The notes under the pieces are model-generated. The model was not told the origin of the DNA. It was given only the letters and a program-made list of their open reading frames with translations, and did not search any database. The position numbers and the translations under genes are program-made. Below, piece after piece: positions 45,918-57,289 of a stretch of DNA of 64,000 bases; within the stretch, counting starts at the first letter, position 1, and each line of letters begins with the position of its first letter. The DNA lies in the NCBI RefSeq assembly GCF_905404315.1, contig NC_066273.1, positions 6,014,001 to 6,078,000 on the forward strand, in the 5' to 3' direction. Source of the DNA: Leptidea sinapis (Eukaryota; Arthropoda; Insecta; Lepidoptera; Pieridae).

Positions 45918-46278
45918 CTAGCTGACCCGACAGACATTGTTCTGTATATAATAAATAAAATAATGTTTTTATATGAATTTGTCAATAATAATATCATAAC
46001 ATCAAAAATTACTTCGTAAAATATGCACCCTGCTGTAGTAATGAAATTGTTCCACAGCAGAACTGTCAAACCGTGCATCAATAAATTATGTATAGACACA
46101 TCAAAGGAAAAACAAATTTGTTGTTTTTTTTTAATTTAGCAGCATTTTCCTATTTATTCACCTTTTAAACCTTCTCTGGACTTCCACAAATAATTCAAGA
46201 CCTAAATTTGCCGAATCGGTCCAGCCGTTCTCAAGTTTTAGCGAGACTAACGAAAAGTAATTCATTTTTATATATAGA
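45918..46278 (-). mobile_element. Hel-1 non-autonomous Helitron, both ends present
   Basis: On the minus strand it starts TCTATATATAAAAATGAATT, has CGGCTGGACCGATTCGGC, and ends with a hairpin (ACAGAACAATGTCTGT) and CGGGTCAGCTAG followed by T. The start is not preceded by the expected A. Confidence 0.8.
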
Positions 46279-46290
46279 GAAAGAAGAAGA

Positions 46291-46400
46291 CTAGCTGACC
46301 CAGCAAATGTACACAAATTAATAAAAAAAAATTAAGGCTATAAAAAATAGATTTTGGCCCATTCTCAAAATTTCATACAAATCGATTAAGAATTTACTTT
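46291..46400 (-). mobile_element. Hel-1 3'-end fragment in tandem
   Basis: CTAGCTGACCCAGCAAATGT lies 12 bases after the complete copy, so two Hel-1 termini are in tandem. The rest decays quickly. Confidence 0.55.
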
Positions 46401-46801
46401 CAAAATTTATAATTTTCAGTTCAGCACATTTCTAACAACACTTCTAATCTTTTCTTGTATAAGAAGTAATTTAAAAACACAACACCCGACTAAAATAGCA
46501 TAAGTAATTTGCTTCACAGTTTGTTGGAAATAAAACATTACATATTTGTGCATCGCTTTATATTAATATTCAGTAAAAAGGCTAAATAAAACACAAAATA
46601 TCGACTCGTATTTTTAAAGCCACTTAGCCGACACATTTCAATGTAGGTATTGGTAATTTGATAGTTATAAATTGCTGTGATCTGATATAAATATTTATCC
46701 TTGTTTTGTTAGAATAAAACCATAACTTTTCATATTATTTTATGCAAAATATGTCATATAATCTTATTAACTTGTAAGTTCGCATAACACTTGAAATTCA
46801 T
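46401..46801. other. Unassigned AT-rich DNA
   Basis: No gene or repeat is recognised. Confidence 0.3.
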
Positions 46802-46990
46802 CCAAATGTTTTAAATTTTCCTTAGTGTTAATTCCGCCAATATTTGTCTTTAAACAATTCGACACGTGTTTCGTCACGAGGCATCTTCAGGATGCTAGAA
46901 TTAACGAGAATTATCACTTAAGAAAACTTAAAACATTTGGATAACTATGGATTTTCGCAAAGTAACGCCTACTTCAATAAATTTGAAATT
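46802..46990 (-). mobile_element. Penelope-like fragment with inverted arms (copy D)
   Basis: The minus-strand ribozyme region has CTGAAGA, GAAACACGTGTC and then GAATTG, so the cleavage triplet is intact, but half of stem II is deleted (GCCTCGTGACGAAAC). Inverted arms lie on either side as in copy A, and the plus-strand arm continues into TTCGCAAAGTAACGCCTACT. Confidence 0.65.
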
Positions 46991-47227
46991 CAGCTTAAAT
47001 TCATTATAAAAGGAAAATTGCAATCTTGTATTTCAAGCTCAGATATTTTTTTTATTCAAGATTGGATTTGGAAATAAATTATAGAATGGAGTCGCAATTC
47101 GGAAGGCCTTAGACTTGAGACAAAACATGCATAACAAACACAGCAGGACCTTTTTATTTTTTTTAAGTATTCAATTTGTTGTAAAAATAACTTATTTCAT
47201 GAATAGCCTGGTCTGCACCTTTTCTAA
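46991..47227. other. Unassigned DNA between repeats
   Basis: No gene or repeat is recognised. Confidence 0.3.
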
Positions 47228-47581
47228 GAACCAAAATATATGAACGATGCGGGACTCGAACCCGCGACCTCTTGGGTTCCGTCCGAGCGCTCTTACTATC
47301 TGAGCCAATCGTTCGAGTGAGGCATGGTTCGTAAGTCTTGGGATGTCTTATTCAAGTCTCCTGGCTCCATCTACAGGATCTAATTTACAGTAATTGATAA
47401 GGTGCTCAACCCCAATAATTGGAAATATCAAGAAATTGTCTTGAAATGTTGCTCTTTCAAATCAAAACCAAGATTTACGAACCATACGTCACTCGAACGG
47501 TTGGCTCAGTTGATAGGAGCGCTCGGACGGAACCCGAGAGATCGCGGGTTCGAGTCCCGCATCGTTCATTCATTTTGGTTA
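47228..47581. mobile_element. Pair of T1 SINE heads in inverted orientation
   Basis: Arms 47228-47334 (minus) and 47475-47581 (plus) are near-identical inverted copies of about 107 nt, 140 bases apart. Each holds a tRNA-like segment (47242-47314 and 47495-47567). The plus-strand one folds perfectly (GAACGGT with ATCGTTC, GCTC with GAGC, CTCGG with CCGAG, GCGGG with CCCGC). Its loop ACGGAAC has C at position 33 where tRNAs have U. A T1 tail (CCCAGAAATTAGGGATATAT) follows at 47609. Confidence 0.75.
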
Positions 47582-47768
47582 CAAATTCAATTGTATTATT
47601 ATCAATCCCAGAAATTAGGGATATATCACTTTAACATAACAAATTGTTCCCAATCAAGATGTTTGCCACACATTAAGGTTATAAAAGAATGAAAAGAGAA
47701 GAATTAGCATTGGAAATAGGAAAACTAATTGATCATTTTCTTTCTCTAACTCAAAATAAGATAACGAC

Positions 47769-48034
47769 CAGGGGCGTGCATATGATATACGCAATTAGGC
47801 AGTGCCTACCTAGTTATTAATCTAAATATATATAGCACTAGTGTTAAAGTCAAGTTAGTTTCATATCGTGTCGTTATTTTATTACCAAACTTCTATTGAA
47901 CACCCACCCATAACATTTTCCTTGCGTTAGATACTAAACACATACGGTAAGCGATCATTGCTTAGTCCAAAGCTAAATCACGACTAGTTAGATTCACAGT
48001 GCCTACCTTGCTAGAAAACCAATGCACGCCCCTG
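47769..48034. mobile_element. hAT-type MITE with 8-bp duplication
   Basis: The 266-bp element starts CAGGGGCGTGCAT and ends ATGCACGCCCCTG. Flanks ATAACGAC (47761-47768) and GTAACGAC (48035-48042) match at 7 of 8 bases. An 8-bp duplication with CAGGG-type ends identifies hAT. Confidence 0.85.
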
Positions 48035-48042
48035 GTAACGAC

Positions 48043-48472
48043 AGTTATAATTATAAGCTCTTCAGAAGGAATTTAAAATTATATTAACAAATTATGCGGA
48101 AGAAAATCTAGAACTGAAATCAATTGAAACAAATAATAGATTGAAGAAAATCACGAAATCGCCCACCTTTCTTGTAGTCAAATAACACACCTACATAATG
48201 AAATTACTCATTGTGGGTTGAGCATTTATCAAGCTGTATACCTAAATATTCTACACAGAAATGTAAAACTTATCATCTATTGGCAGCATGAGATATCGCA
48301 ACAGTCGCATGAACTGATAAGTCGAAGTGTACTGTTTCTGATATTTAATACATTGATGTAATAAGAATATATTATTATTTTTTCTTTTTCCAGATTTTGT
48401 AGGTAAATAAAATTCAAATTCAAATATTTTATTTTCATAAACATATCTAAATCTAAAACTTTAATTTTCATA
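48043..48472. other. Unassigned AT-rich DNA
   Basis: No gene or repeat is recognised. Confidence 0.3.
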
Positions 48473-48690
48473 ATCATATCGCCCGGAAGACATCCACTGC
48501 TGGACAAAGGAATCCCCAAAGATCTCCACGTTGATCGGTCCTGCGCTGTAATCAACCAACGTATTGCGTTCTTGACCAGATCGTCGGTCCATCTTGTGGG
48601 GAGCCAACCTACACTACGTCTTCCGGTACGTGGTCGCCATTCGAGGACTTTATTGCTTCACCGGCCATTTGTCCCTCGAGCTATGTTTGA
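48473..48690 (-). mobile_element. RTE-like LINE 3' end
   Basis: Read in reverse it has CCACAAGATGGACCGACGAT and CAGCAGTGGATGTCTTCCGG, matching the 15655 and 62745 copies. It is fused at its 5' side to an RA segment in the same orientation. Confidence 0.75.
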
Positions 48691-48880
48691 CATTACAATT
48701 GAGCCCGTTAACTTGAGACATAAGATGTTAAGTCTCATTTGCCCAGTAGGTAATTTCACTGCCTACGGCGCGTTTCAGACCGAAACATAGCAATGCTCAC
48801 ACATTACTGCTTCACGGCAGAAATAAGCGCCGTTGTGGTACCCATAATCTAGCCCGCATCCTGTGCAATGGAGGCCCACT
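48691..48880 (-). mobile_element. RA segment lacking its 3' end
   Basis: It runs from the ACAATTGAGCCCGTTAACTT block to CATCCTGTGCAATGGAGGCC. The hairpin and tail are replaced by RTE sequence, so the pair is a chimera or a nested insertion. Confidence 0.7.
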
Positions 48881-49228
48881 CGTAAACAATTATTAAGTAA
48901 GTATTAAACAAAGTATTGACTTTGCACTTAGTTTACTTTTCTAACGGATGTATATATAGATATTTACCTTTACCACACAGGATGTCTTTATGTTGCCGAC
49001 AAACAGAGCTAAAGAACACTCTCGTCAAACTTTCCTGGTAAGCTCCGGAAAAACGATAAGGCGACAATATTGCGGTTGCAGAAACTCTACATATTCTGTG
49101 ACAAACTATTGTGAATTATATCTACCGGAGATAAACGTTAAAATTTAATTGTTGAGTAATTTTCATGATTCATTATAATATTAGAAGTTAAAATTATTTT
49201 CGAATAGAATTTGTTAATATATTCCAAT
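48881..49228. other. Unassigned DNA
   Basis: No gene or repeat is recognised. Confidence 0.3.
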
Positions 49229-49545
49229 ACGAGTTAAAAAGCTATAAAATGTTCCACCTTCGCACGACACGCCACAAGTTAGGATATTATCCCCACCACC
49301 TGGATGTGTGGCGGTCCTCCACAGTGCGGTTGTCAAGGAGCTTTCTTCCTCGTACTACGAAGCTGTGGAATGAGCTTCCTTGTGCGGTGTTTCCGGGACG
49401 ATACGACATGGGTACCTTCAAAAAAAGCGCGTACAACTTCCTTAAAGGCCGGCAACGCTCTTGTGATTCCTCTGGTGTTGCAAGAGAATGTGGGCGGCGG
49501 TGATCACTTATCACGTACGCTCGTTTGTCCTCCTATTCCAAAAAA
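49229..49545 (+). mobile_element. LINE-C reverse-transcriptase C-terminus and tail
   Basis: An undisturbed 84-codon frame at 49249-49503 begins FHLRTTRHKLGYYPHHLDVW and includes FLPRTTKLWNELPCAVF and FKKSAYNFLKGRQR, ending ECGRR. The 3' tail ends TGTCCTCCTATTCCAAAAAA. The copy is 5' truncated but unbroken at its end. Confidence 0.85.
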
Positions 49546-49937
49546 AAATATTATTTTAGATTTTTCAAAGATGTTGTATATTTTTTAATAAAAAAAAGTA
49601 TATTTTAAATTGTTCAAATATGTCCTAGATATACAAATTAGCAGAAAATTTACAATGAATGTTTAAATTAATTAAATATTGAGTCGAGTTACGAAATCAT
49701 GCAGAGAAAAAGCAATGTCGTCTTAAAGTGATAGTGATTGGCAAAGAAATTATGTAGTGATTTTGTTTATATAATTCTATATTTATATATTCTGGAATTT
49801 TTTTTCTCTGACTGATTATGCTTCTTTAGTCGACTTGACCAATTTTATACGAACCAGTGTAACATAGCCGAGCGTGACAGGTCAGTCTCATTCAATACCC
49901 ATATAATAAAATGCTCTGTGCACATAATAGCGAGATG
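49546..49937. other. Unassigned AT-rich DNA
   Basis: No gene or repeat is recognised. Confidence 0.3.
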
Positions 49938-50167
49938 TTTAGATCATTAATACGTCTAGAAAGAGTCCCTTGCTGTGCGACGACCGATAAAAACAGACCA
50001 GGAATATTATTTTAGTGTGCGTGACAAGCTACGTCTTACACTCCCGATTTGTATGACACTTTGTGTTAGTGTGTGTGAATTGCTCAAAATAGAGGTTAGT
50101 TCTAAAGTCTATTTTTTTCGACTTTTTAATAGCTGTCATAGTCTATCTATATGTACAAATGATTTAA
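49938..50167 (+). mobile_element. M1 MITE copy
   Basis: TTAGATCATTAATACGTCTA and TCTATATGTACAAATGATTTAA form eroded inverted ends around the M1 body (GATAAAAACAG, GACAAGCTACGTCTTACACT). Confidence 0.75.
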
Positions 50168-52282
50168 GGCTAGATGCGATTATTTAATGAAATTTATATT
50201 ATAGAGATTTTTCGTTTCTATGAAAATTCATATATTGATTTCAGCACCTTACAAACTATATTGTAAAATACTTTTTGGTTTCAAAGAGTGGTCTGTGAAT
50301 GGAAGATTTAGTAAACAATATCAAAAAAAATGTCGATTCAAAAGCGCAAAAATTTATAAAGGCCATTGCATAAATTTTATTTGAACCTTACTCGCAAATT
50401 GAAAATTTTGTGACACATACATGATATTAAAATACAAAATCTATTGGCGGTACTATTTATTACACAGTTCTTAAGGCATGCCGGTCGCACATATAACTCA
50501 TGTCGGCCTAAAATACGTCATTTCGAGAGAATAATTTAAGGCTGTGGCCGCAAGGGCCATAACGGAGATCTGACGTTCGGCGTCCACTAATACATGACGT
50601 GCCATTGCTTATTTATATTACTTGCTGTGACGACCGAACGCAAAGAGATTGTTCTCATTTTATATGCCATACTTGACAGCAATAAACAGTAACTATTACT
50701 ATAAAATATATTGAAATTATATTGCGCGATCACCCAAAACATTTCGTCTTCATACATGTAAAAATAAATATTTTAACTAAACTATCGATCATACACCGCC
50801 CATCACTAATTACTCCTATAAGGCCCGTAAGTGTAATAGAGACACTGCTCTCTGCGCTAAAAATTACAACGATTTAATCATAAATAGTGATGTATCTACA
50901 TTAAGTGTAATGCTTATCGATAAACAGTACATAGAATGATATCAAATCATAATTAATGGTTTCTTAATAGCACACAAGATACTGTAAGGGCATATTCCTC
51001 TTACAACAACCACCTGAAAACGATATTCAATTTTATCTTTAGTATACATTTTAAAACGTTTGAGCATGTAATTTTGACGGAAATGAATAACCAGCCTGCT
51101 TGTCACATGACGGTACCATCATAGCGTTCTTTCAACCCCAGCCAGAAATAGCTCTAACCTTTCTGGCTTTCGAAAATAAGTTTGGCATATAGATAAATAC
51201 CTAAGAATTATTCTCGAATGATGTCGAATAGTGCATATAGAAATTACAAGAAGTAGTAAACATGTAAACACATTGCTTATGTAACAAAAAGTTATGTTAT
51301 ACTCGACCTTTACGTACGAGACATAAGGTCGAGATTCTATTACGTAGGTCGGCATCTATCGAGAACTATGATTTGCGAATATTCAACGTGACATTCGTAT
51401 ACATAATATCATCAATAAATAAATTGACAGAGTATTTTATGCTAAAAATTAGTATGATGCTTCAGAGCAAAGTCTTAATACAACTAACAAAACTCAACCT
51501 TATTTGTACAACATATTATTGATTATTTTACTGTAAATAAACATCTTGAATCACACAGAATTTCATATTTCAACAGATCCTACATTCTCAAAAGTACCTA
51601 AAGCTATCTCCATCGAGCTTCAACAAAAGATTAGTGGAAAGATTACATTGTCTCTTAGTCTTTCATATAAAAGCACGCCGCCTATATAATAGGAGGGCAG
51701 CAATGCTTTGTAATGCCTTTACATGTATACCTCGAGCATTCATCTCACACCGCCGCGGCCGCTTGAAGAATGAATGTTCATACAATAGTTATAATTCCTA
51801 CTCGAGATGAGACGAAAAACGAAAATGAATTACCTACCTATTATGTGCGTTTAAACTTATCTCTAGATATGTTGGTTAATCTGTTCTCAAAATCATAACT
51901 ACATTCATATACAATGAATTGCCAGACATTGAAGAAATCATTTTGAAAGATGAAAACGTGAAAAATTATTCTACATTTACTATTATGAAGTTTTCTATAA
52001 TAAGGTATATGTATTTGATTTAGAATAAAACTTTTTTGATAAACGTTAAGCTAGATATAAATAACGTTAAAATATTGAAAACAATTCTGGGAAATTCAAG
52101 TATTTGGGAAACAATGCCATTGGTCAAAGCGAATTCGACGTAAAATTATGACAACAAACTAAATAAATTCTTTCAAATCTCTCTAGATACAGTTTGTTTG
52201 TTATGAACTATGACGTCAAAGTACACAACAACCATCCAACCAAAATGGGAGATGTTTTGTTGGTTGGCTATTTTTCACAAGC
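50168..52282. other. About 2.1 kb without recognised repeats
   Basis: No known repeat or gene is seen. 50460-50650 and 51660-51780 are richer in GC (CACACCGCCGCGGCCGCTTG at 51748). It could be regulatory or old unique DNA. Confidence 0.3.
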
Positions 52283-52325
52283 ATATACCTTTAAAAAACC
52301 CTACTAACTCAACTTAGCTGAGTAG
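52283..52325 (-). mobile_element. LINE-A fragment
   Basis: The reverse strand reads MPTTQLS, part of the LINE-A RT C-terminus also at 60200. It abuts a LINE-B copy in the opposite orientation. Confidence 0.5.
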
Positions 52326-52329
52326 TAGG

Positions 52330-52735
52330 CATCATTGTAACTAATTCTAGTAGGCTTTATAAGAATCATAATAACTATATGGGTAAATGTATACACTTTT
52401 ATAAAAGTGTCCCATCCACTGTTCAGGCATTATCTATAAATAAATTTAAATGTTTTATTAAAAAATGGCTCTGTTGTAAATCTTACTCCACAGCTGGAAA
52501 TCTGTTATTCGACAGCCTATCTATGTTATTTTGAAGCAATAAAAATTACAGTAGGTACAAAATTGTATTCTTTATTAAAGAGAGCGCAAAAAATAAATGC
52601 TGGGAGAGTTTCTTGCGCCGCTTCATCTCTCTCAGAACGCCATTTGTTTCCGAAGCGGTAATAGTATTTGATATGACATCAAAAAGAATTCTCACGGAAT
52701 ATATTTTGTGAAAATAAATGCCTTTTATGCATTTT
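52330..52735 (+). mobile_element. LINE-B 3' end
   Basis: The decayed frame reads VTNSSRL at the left edge, then the untranslated tail with GAGAGTTTCTTGCGCCGCTT and GACATCAAAAAGAATTCT. Confidence 0.75.
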
Positions 52736-53180
52736 ACTCACGATTATTTTATTCTATTAATTAGTTTAACTTTGTTACTAGTGTTACCATTATGGTTCTG
52801 ACACCTTCTTGTATATTCACTTATTTGCTCATGTTCATTACATAACATAACATTATAAATAATATATTGAGACACAAAAGTTAAAATGTTGATTTATTTA
52901 ATTTTTTATTATTCTTTAGGACCCAGGTTGATAAATAGCGCGAATTCTGCATGAGGTGATCGTCTGACGGCTTCTGTCAGTTTGCTCTATTAGGAAGTAA
53001 TCTAACCTAGGGGGAAGAAACTACGTTGGAAATTTGAGATAAAACAGGTCATTAGGGCAAAATGGACCCATGTAGTGGACATCGGACATAGCAGACATAG
53101 GACCATTATGATAGAAATAAGCTGATAATAAAAAGAATATAGTTCATCATCACTTCCGACGATCTTAACACAAACGGGAT
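52736..53180. other. Unassigned AT-rich DNA
   Basis: No gene or repeat is recognised. Confidence 0.3.
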
Positions 53181-53708
53181 AACAATTCTTTAACATTCTT
53201 ATTCAACTGCATCATCATTCTTCTTTAACATTCTTCTTTAAAATTATTTTTCAACATTCTCATTCTGCTTCTTTAGCATTATAATAATAATAATATTTAT
53301 AATATAATATACTTTTTACACAAATTATCTTGCCCCAAGTTAAGCATGTATAGCCTGTGTTATATTTAATGATAATTTAATACAATATACTTACTTAAAC
53401 ATACATAAATTCATATAAACATACATAAATTCATATAACCATACATAAATACATTTAAACATCCATGACTCGGAAACAAACATCCATATTCATCATATAA
53501 ATGCTTGCACCTACCAGGATTCGAACCCGGGACCTCTAGCTTAGTAGGTAGGATCGCTAACCACTCGGCTATACAGGTCGTCAAATTCAAGCATTCATCT
53601 TCAACATTCTTCCTCAGCCTCTTCAACATTATTTTTCAACGTCCTTCTTCAATATTCTTCTTCAACATTCTACTTCAGCATTCCTCTTCAACATTCTTCT
53701 TCAGCAGG
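53181..53708 (+). repeat. TTCAACATTCTTC minisatellite split by a SINE
   Basis: Imperfect 12-18 bp units built on TTCAACATTCTTC run over 53181-53278 and resume at 53588-53708. Confidence 0.8.
53279..53581 (-). mobile_element. L2 tRNA-derived SINE inserted in the minisatellite
   Basis: It has a complete head (GGTTCGAATCCTGGTAGGTG on the minus strand, TAGCCGAGTGGTTAGCGATC) and body. The TACATAAATTCATATAAACA stretch is internally duplicated. An ATAATA-rich tail lies at the left. Confidence 0.85.
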
Positions 53709-53732
53709 CTTAATTGCGCTGGATGAAGTGAT

Positions 53733-53913
53733 GGTGGGCTCCGCAGTAGCGCCTTTTTCTGCCGTGAAGCAGTAATGTGCAAATACTTGGGTTTGAAAGG
53801 CACAACAACATCATATGTCTCAGTCACGAGCGAAATTGCAATATTGCTTACAGTATTGGGTTACATCAATAATCCAGGGCGTGTCATTACCATCAGGTCG
53901 TCCGACTCGAAAC
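53733..53913 (+). mobile_element. RA retroposon tail, decayed
   Basis: TGCCGTGAAGCAGTAATGTG and GGCGTGTCATTACCATCAG remain. The hairpin is deleted. Confidence 0.65.
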
Positions 53914-54624
53914 GTTTTGTTCCAAAAAAACTCTAAAATCCAAAGGAGACCTTCCGTTCTAGGTGCTCATAATATCGTGAAACGTGAGGCATCCTGCAGA
54001 GTTCTTATAAATATTTCGCCTCTGTTCGTATCTTTATTTGCATAGGTACCCTGTTGTTTTATTAGCATAATGCATTTTAAATATGCGGCAAATATTTTCG
54101 TTGCCTACCAACATAGCTTGTGTTTATCTTTATTGAATACACTTCTTATTATAAATATCGTATTTATTTGACACTTGTGCTCTCCACTCCGTTTGCGCGA
54201 TAAAAACGGTTGGTATTATAATTGATACGTTAATAATCATGTTTGGGATCCTTGAAGCAAGATTTTTCATTGAAAATGTGCCATTGTAGTTTGCAGAAGT
54301 ATTTTTCTTTTCGCGTTCGTTTTAGTGTTAGGTACAAAAATAAAAAAAATATTATCATTGCACTGGATTAGGAGTGAATTAGCTTCAATGGTAAATGGTC
54401 AACAGACAAAGAGACAGACACACGAGTGGTCCTTTAATACCCTGACATACGAATCCAAGTTAGGCTTACAAAATCTTATTGGTAACATCAAAACCAAAGT
54501 TCAGCTTCAGATATTGCATTATTAAGTAGTTAAGTGGTAAAAGAAAAAGGTCTGTTTTGGTATTTCGCTTCTTATAATGTTAATAAAAAATTATAATACA
54601 TATTATATAAAAAAAAAATGTCAG
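53914..54624. other. Unassigned DNA
   Basis: No gene or repeat is recognised. Confidence 0.3.
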
Positions 54625-54703
54625 CAGTTAGGATGGTGGGTTGGGTTCAATTGCCATCAGCTGAACGTCCTGCTCGTCTAGTCCCTTATATTCATAAAAA
54701 AAA
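54625..54703 (+). mobile_element. RA 3' tip
   Basis: Only CATCAGCTGAACGTCCTGCT to CCCTTATATTCATAAAAAAA is kept. Confidence 0.7.
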
Positions 54704-55164
54704 TATTACACCTAATTCGGGGCAATGTACTTCATCTTTACAACCTTTGCCATATAGACTCTCCTAATGGTGAAAATATAAGTTTTGACATTCATAAGTA
54801 AATAACCAAAAAAAAAATTAATAACCTAAATTAAAACTATCATTAAGCGTACCAAGAATACTGGCAGCATTTCCGCGTTGGATAGTTAGGCTTATCCGTT
54901 GACCGAAATAGCTGCCAGCGCTTGAGTTACCAGTAGCCCTAATTTTACACTTCCCCGTCAAAACTATAATTAAGTTTTAATTTAATGTAATGTATACATA
55001 ATAGGTAGTATTGTAAATATAATTATAAGATTTGTTTTGTTTGAATAAATTTTACCTTAATGAATAGTGTTACTGATATGATTTGACGTCATTCTAAATA
55101 CGCGATGACATCGTACGATATTGTTCGATCTATACATATTCTTGATAATGTAATGTATGTACAT
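54704..55164. other. Unassigned AT-rich DNA
   Basis: No gene or repeat is recognised. Confidence 0.3.
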
Positions 55165-55785
55165 AGGCACATAAGTGAATTTGCTAGAAACTGTCATAAA
55201 CATAATGTTAACTTCAGGAACAGACATAAACTTATACTGCCTACTACTCGCCTTAGTCGAATAAGTAAGTCTTTTGTGGGGCGATGTATATGCATCCCTG
55301 AAAATGTTCAAAACAAAAGTATTACGTTATTCAAAAGAATTGTTAAGAAACGTTTGTGTGGTAAAGGTTACTATTTATTTATTTGTTGGTCTACCAGCGA
55401 TTTTACATAAAAATATTTCTTAAACAATTAACAATTTAAATTACATGTGCACGGTATGCAAAATCATTTAAAGGTAAACACTACATGCTAATTTCGCTTA
55501 TCGATACATTATTACAAATACATATTATTACTGTAACATAAATGACTTTCGTAATGATACCACAGATTGGGAGTGGAGCGACCGCCCGCAGGCTATTAAA
55601 TAATAAGTTTAATTGTACAAAATCACTTAGGAAACATACTTTTTCGATGAAAAAAAAGCCCGCTGAGTTTGTTGCGCCCGTCTCATCTCACGTCTGCGGC
55701 ATTCGTTTTGAAATGGGTGGTACTTTTTGACTTTCAATAAGTCATGTCACATCCTATTTTGGATAAAAATATTTGAATTTGATTC
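55165..55785 (+). mobile_element. LINE-A 3' end
   Basis: The frame at 55105-55410 includes LPTTRLSRISKSFVGRCI, IPENVQNKSITLFKRIVKK and LCGKGYY, a CR1-like RT C-terminus with an internal deletion (FYNK lost). The tail has ACCACAGATTGGGAGTGGAG and ends GATAAAAATATTTGAATTTG. Confidence 0.8.
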
Positions 55786-56294
55786 GGCAATCGCAATTAT
55801 TTTTTTAATAAATTGGACATAAGATCGCAGCACCTACAGTAACTATCATTCCATCTCACCATACCAATCATTAATCGTCAAGTTAACAATGTCAGCCATA
55901 ACCAATGATAGCTGATGATACCTGTAGAATTACAATTCTAACAACACTTATATAATTACGTAAAATATAACTCATCACTATAAAACCTCAGCCATCTTTA
56001 TATAAACATAATTCGAAATACAAGATGCAAATCACGTCCATTACATAGATCGTTGAAGCTATTAAATCTAAAATCGCGGTTCAAGTTTCAGTGCCCACGT
56101 CGGTTTCAGACGGGCCCTGGGGCCCGGCGGCGTGGGAACTGGGCTCAGCTAACTGATCGGTATCATACCTAGTTACGTCGTGCCATAATTTGTGGTGCTC
56201 TAGTTCAATTTACACTCCATTTGGTTCTTTTATCTCACTGGACACAGCAGCATTAGGGTCATTTGACGGTGTAATTTTCGTTAACGCCTTATTT
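55786..56294. other. Unassigned DNA
   Basis: A GC-rich patch lies at 56095-56160 (GGGCCCTGGGGCCCGGCGGC). No gene is recognised. Confidence 0.3.
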
Positions 56295-56625
56295 TTTTTT
56301 TATGGAATAGGAGGACAAACGAGCGTACGGGTCACCTATTGTTAAGTATCACCGCCGCCCACATTATCTTGCAACACCAGAGGAATCACAAAAGTTTGCC
56401 GGCCTTTAAGGAAGGTGTACGCGCTTTTTTTGAAGGTATGTCGTATCGTCCCGGAAACCGCACAAGGAAGCTCATTCCACAGCTTCGTAGTACGAGGAAG
56501 AAAGCTCCTTGAAAACCGCACTGTGGAGGACCGCCACATATCCAGATGGTGGGGATGATATCCTAATTTGTGGCGTGTCGTGCGAAGGTGGAATTCGGCG
56601 GCAGGAATCAGGTTAAATGTTAAAT
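56295..56625 (-). mobile_element. LINE-C reverse-transcriptase C-terminus and tail
   Basis: The frame reads FHLRTTRHKLGYHPHHLDMW and FLPRTTKLWNELPCAV, then shifts because of small deletions near 56395 and 56440. The tail is intact. Confidence 0.8.
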
Positions 56626-56649
56626 GCCTTATGCATTTAGGCACATAAG

Positions 56650-56945
56650 AGTACTTTGTTTTTTATAGTTCACTACTCCCTCTAAAATCCTCGCTATCCT
56701 TTTAAAATTGTCCTCCCACCTTCTAATCTTTCTACCTTTCCTTCGTTTCCCGTCTCTTGGATACCATTCTGTAACGGTTTTTGTCCATTTCTCTTTCTTT
56801 TCCCTCAGAATGTGTCCAGTCCATTTCCACTTTTACTTTTGACAGAGCTTGTGTGCGTTTTTGAATTTTGTCTGACTCTTAATGTTTTCTAACTTAACTT
56901 TGTCTCGTCTCCGAACTCCAATTACGCTCCTTTCAATGGAGTTTT
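56650..56945 (-). mobile_element. RTE-like LINE C-terminal segment
   Basis: The minus-strand frame reads SIERSVIGVRRRDKVKLENI, KWKWTGHILREKKEKWTK, VTEWYPRDGKRRKGRKIRRW and EDNFKRIARI with one in-frame stop. This is the post-RT tail of an RTE-type polyprotein. Confidence 0.8.
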
Positions 56946-57289
56946 GTCACATGCTTTATAAGTAGTATGTAAGTTAAATGTAGTAAGGTCAATGATTAGT
57001 GAATAGATGCTTTTATTTTTATTATTATTATTACTCCCCCTCCTCACAATTGGCTTCGGTGATCAAAATAGTCTTTATAACACGCTTTGTAATAGTTTCG
57101 CCCTTATCTTTATATACATAAGAATCATTTAAACGTAATTCACTTGTGATTGTGAACTACTTCAGTACTGTTTTACATTTCAATATTTCCGTTACGTAAT
57201 AGCATCACTTCAGATATAAATATTAAAAGGATCTTAACAACATAAAATATACCTATATAAGTCCACTGTGTCTAATATTGTGCTTCTGT
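56946..57289. other. Unassigned AT-rich DNA
   Basis: No gene or repeat is recognised. Confidence 0.3.

Noticed and set aside
47495..47567. A tRNA gene (loop ACGGAAC)
   Set aside because: The cloverleaf is good, but C replaces U33, the GGA anticodon would need a class II arm that is absent, and the T1 SINE tail follows. An inverted twin and other copies show it is a SINE.
53411..53629. 72-codon minus-strand frame with EVPGSNPG
   Set aside because: It is a translation of the L2 SINE head, not a protein.
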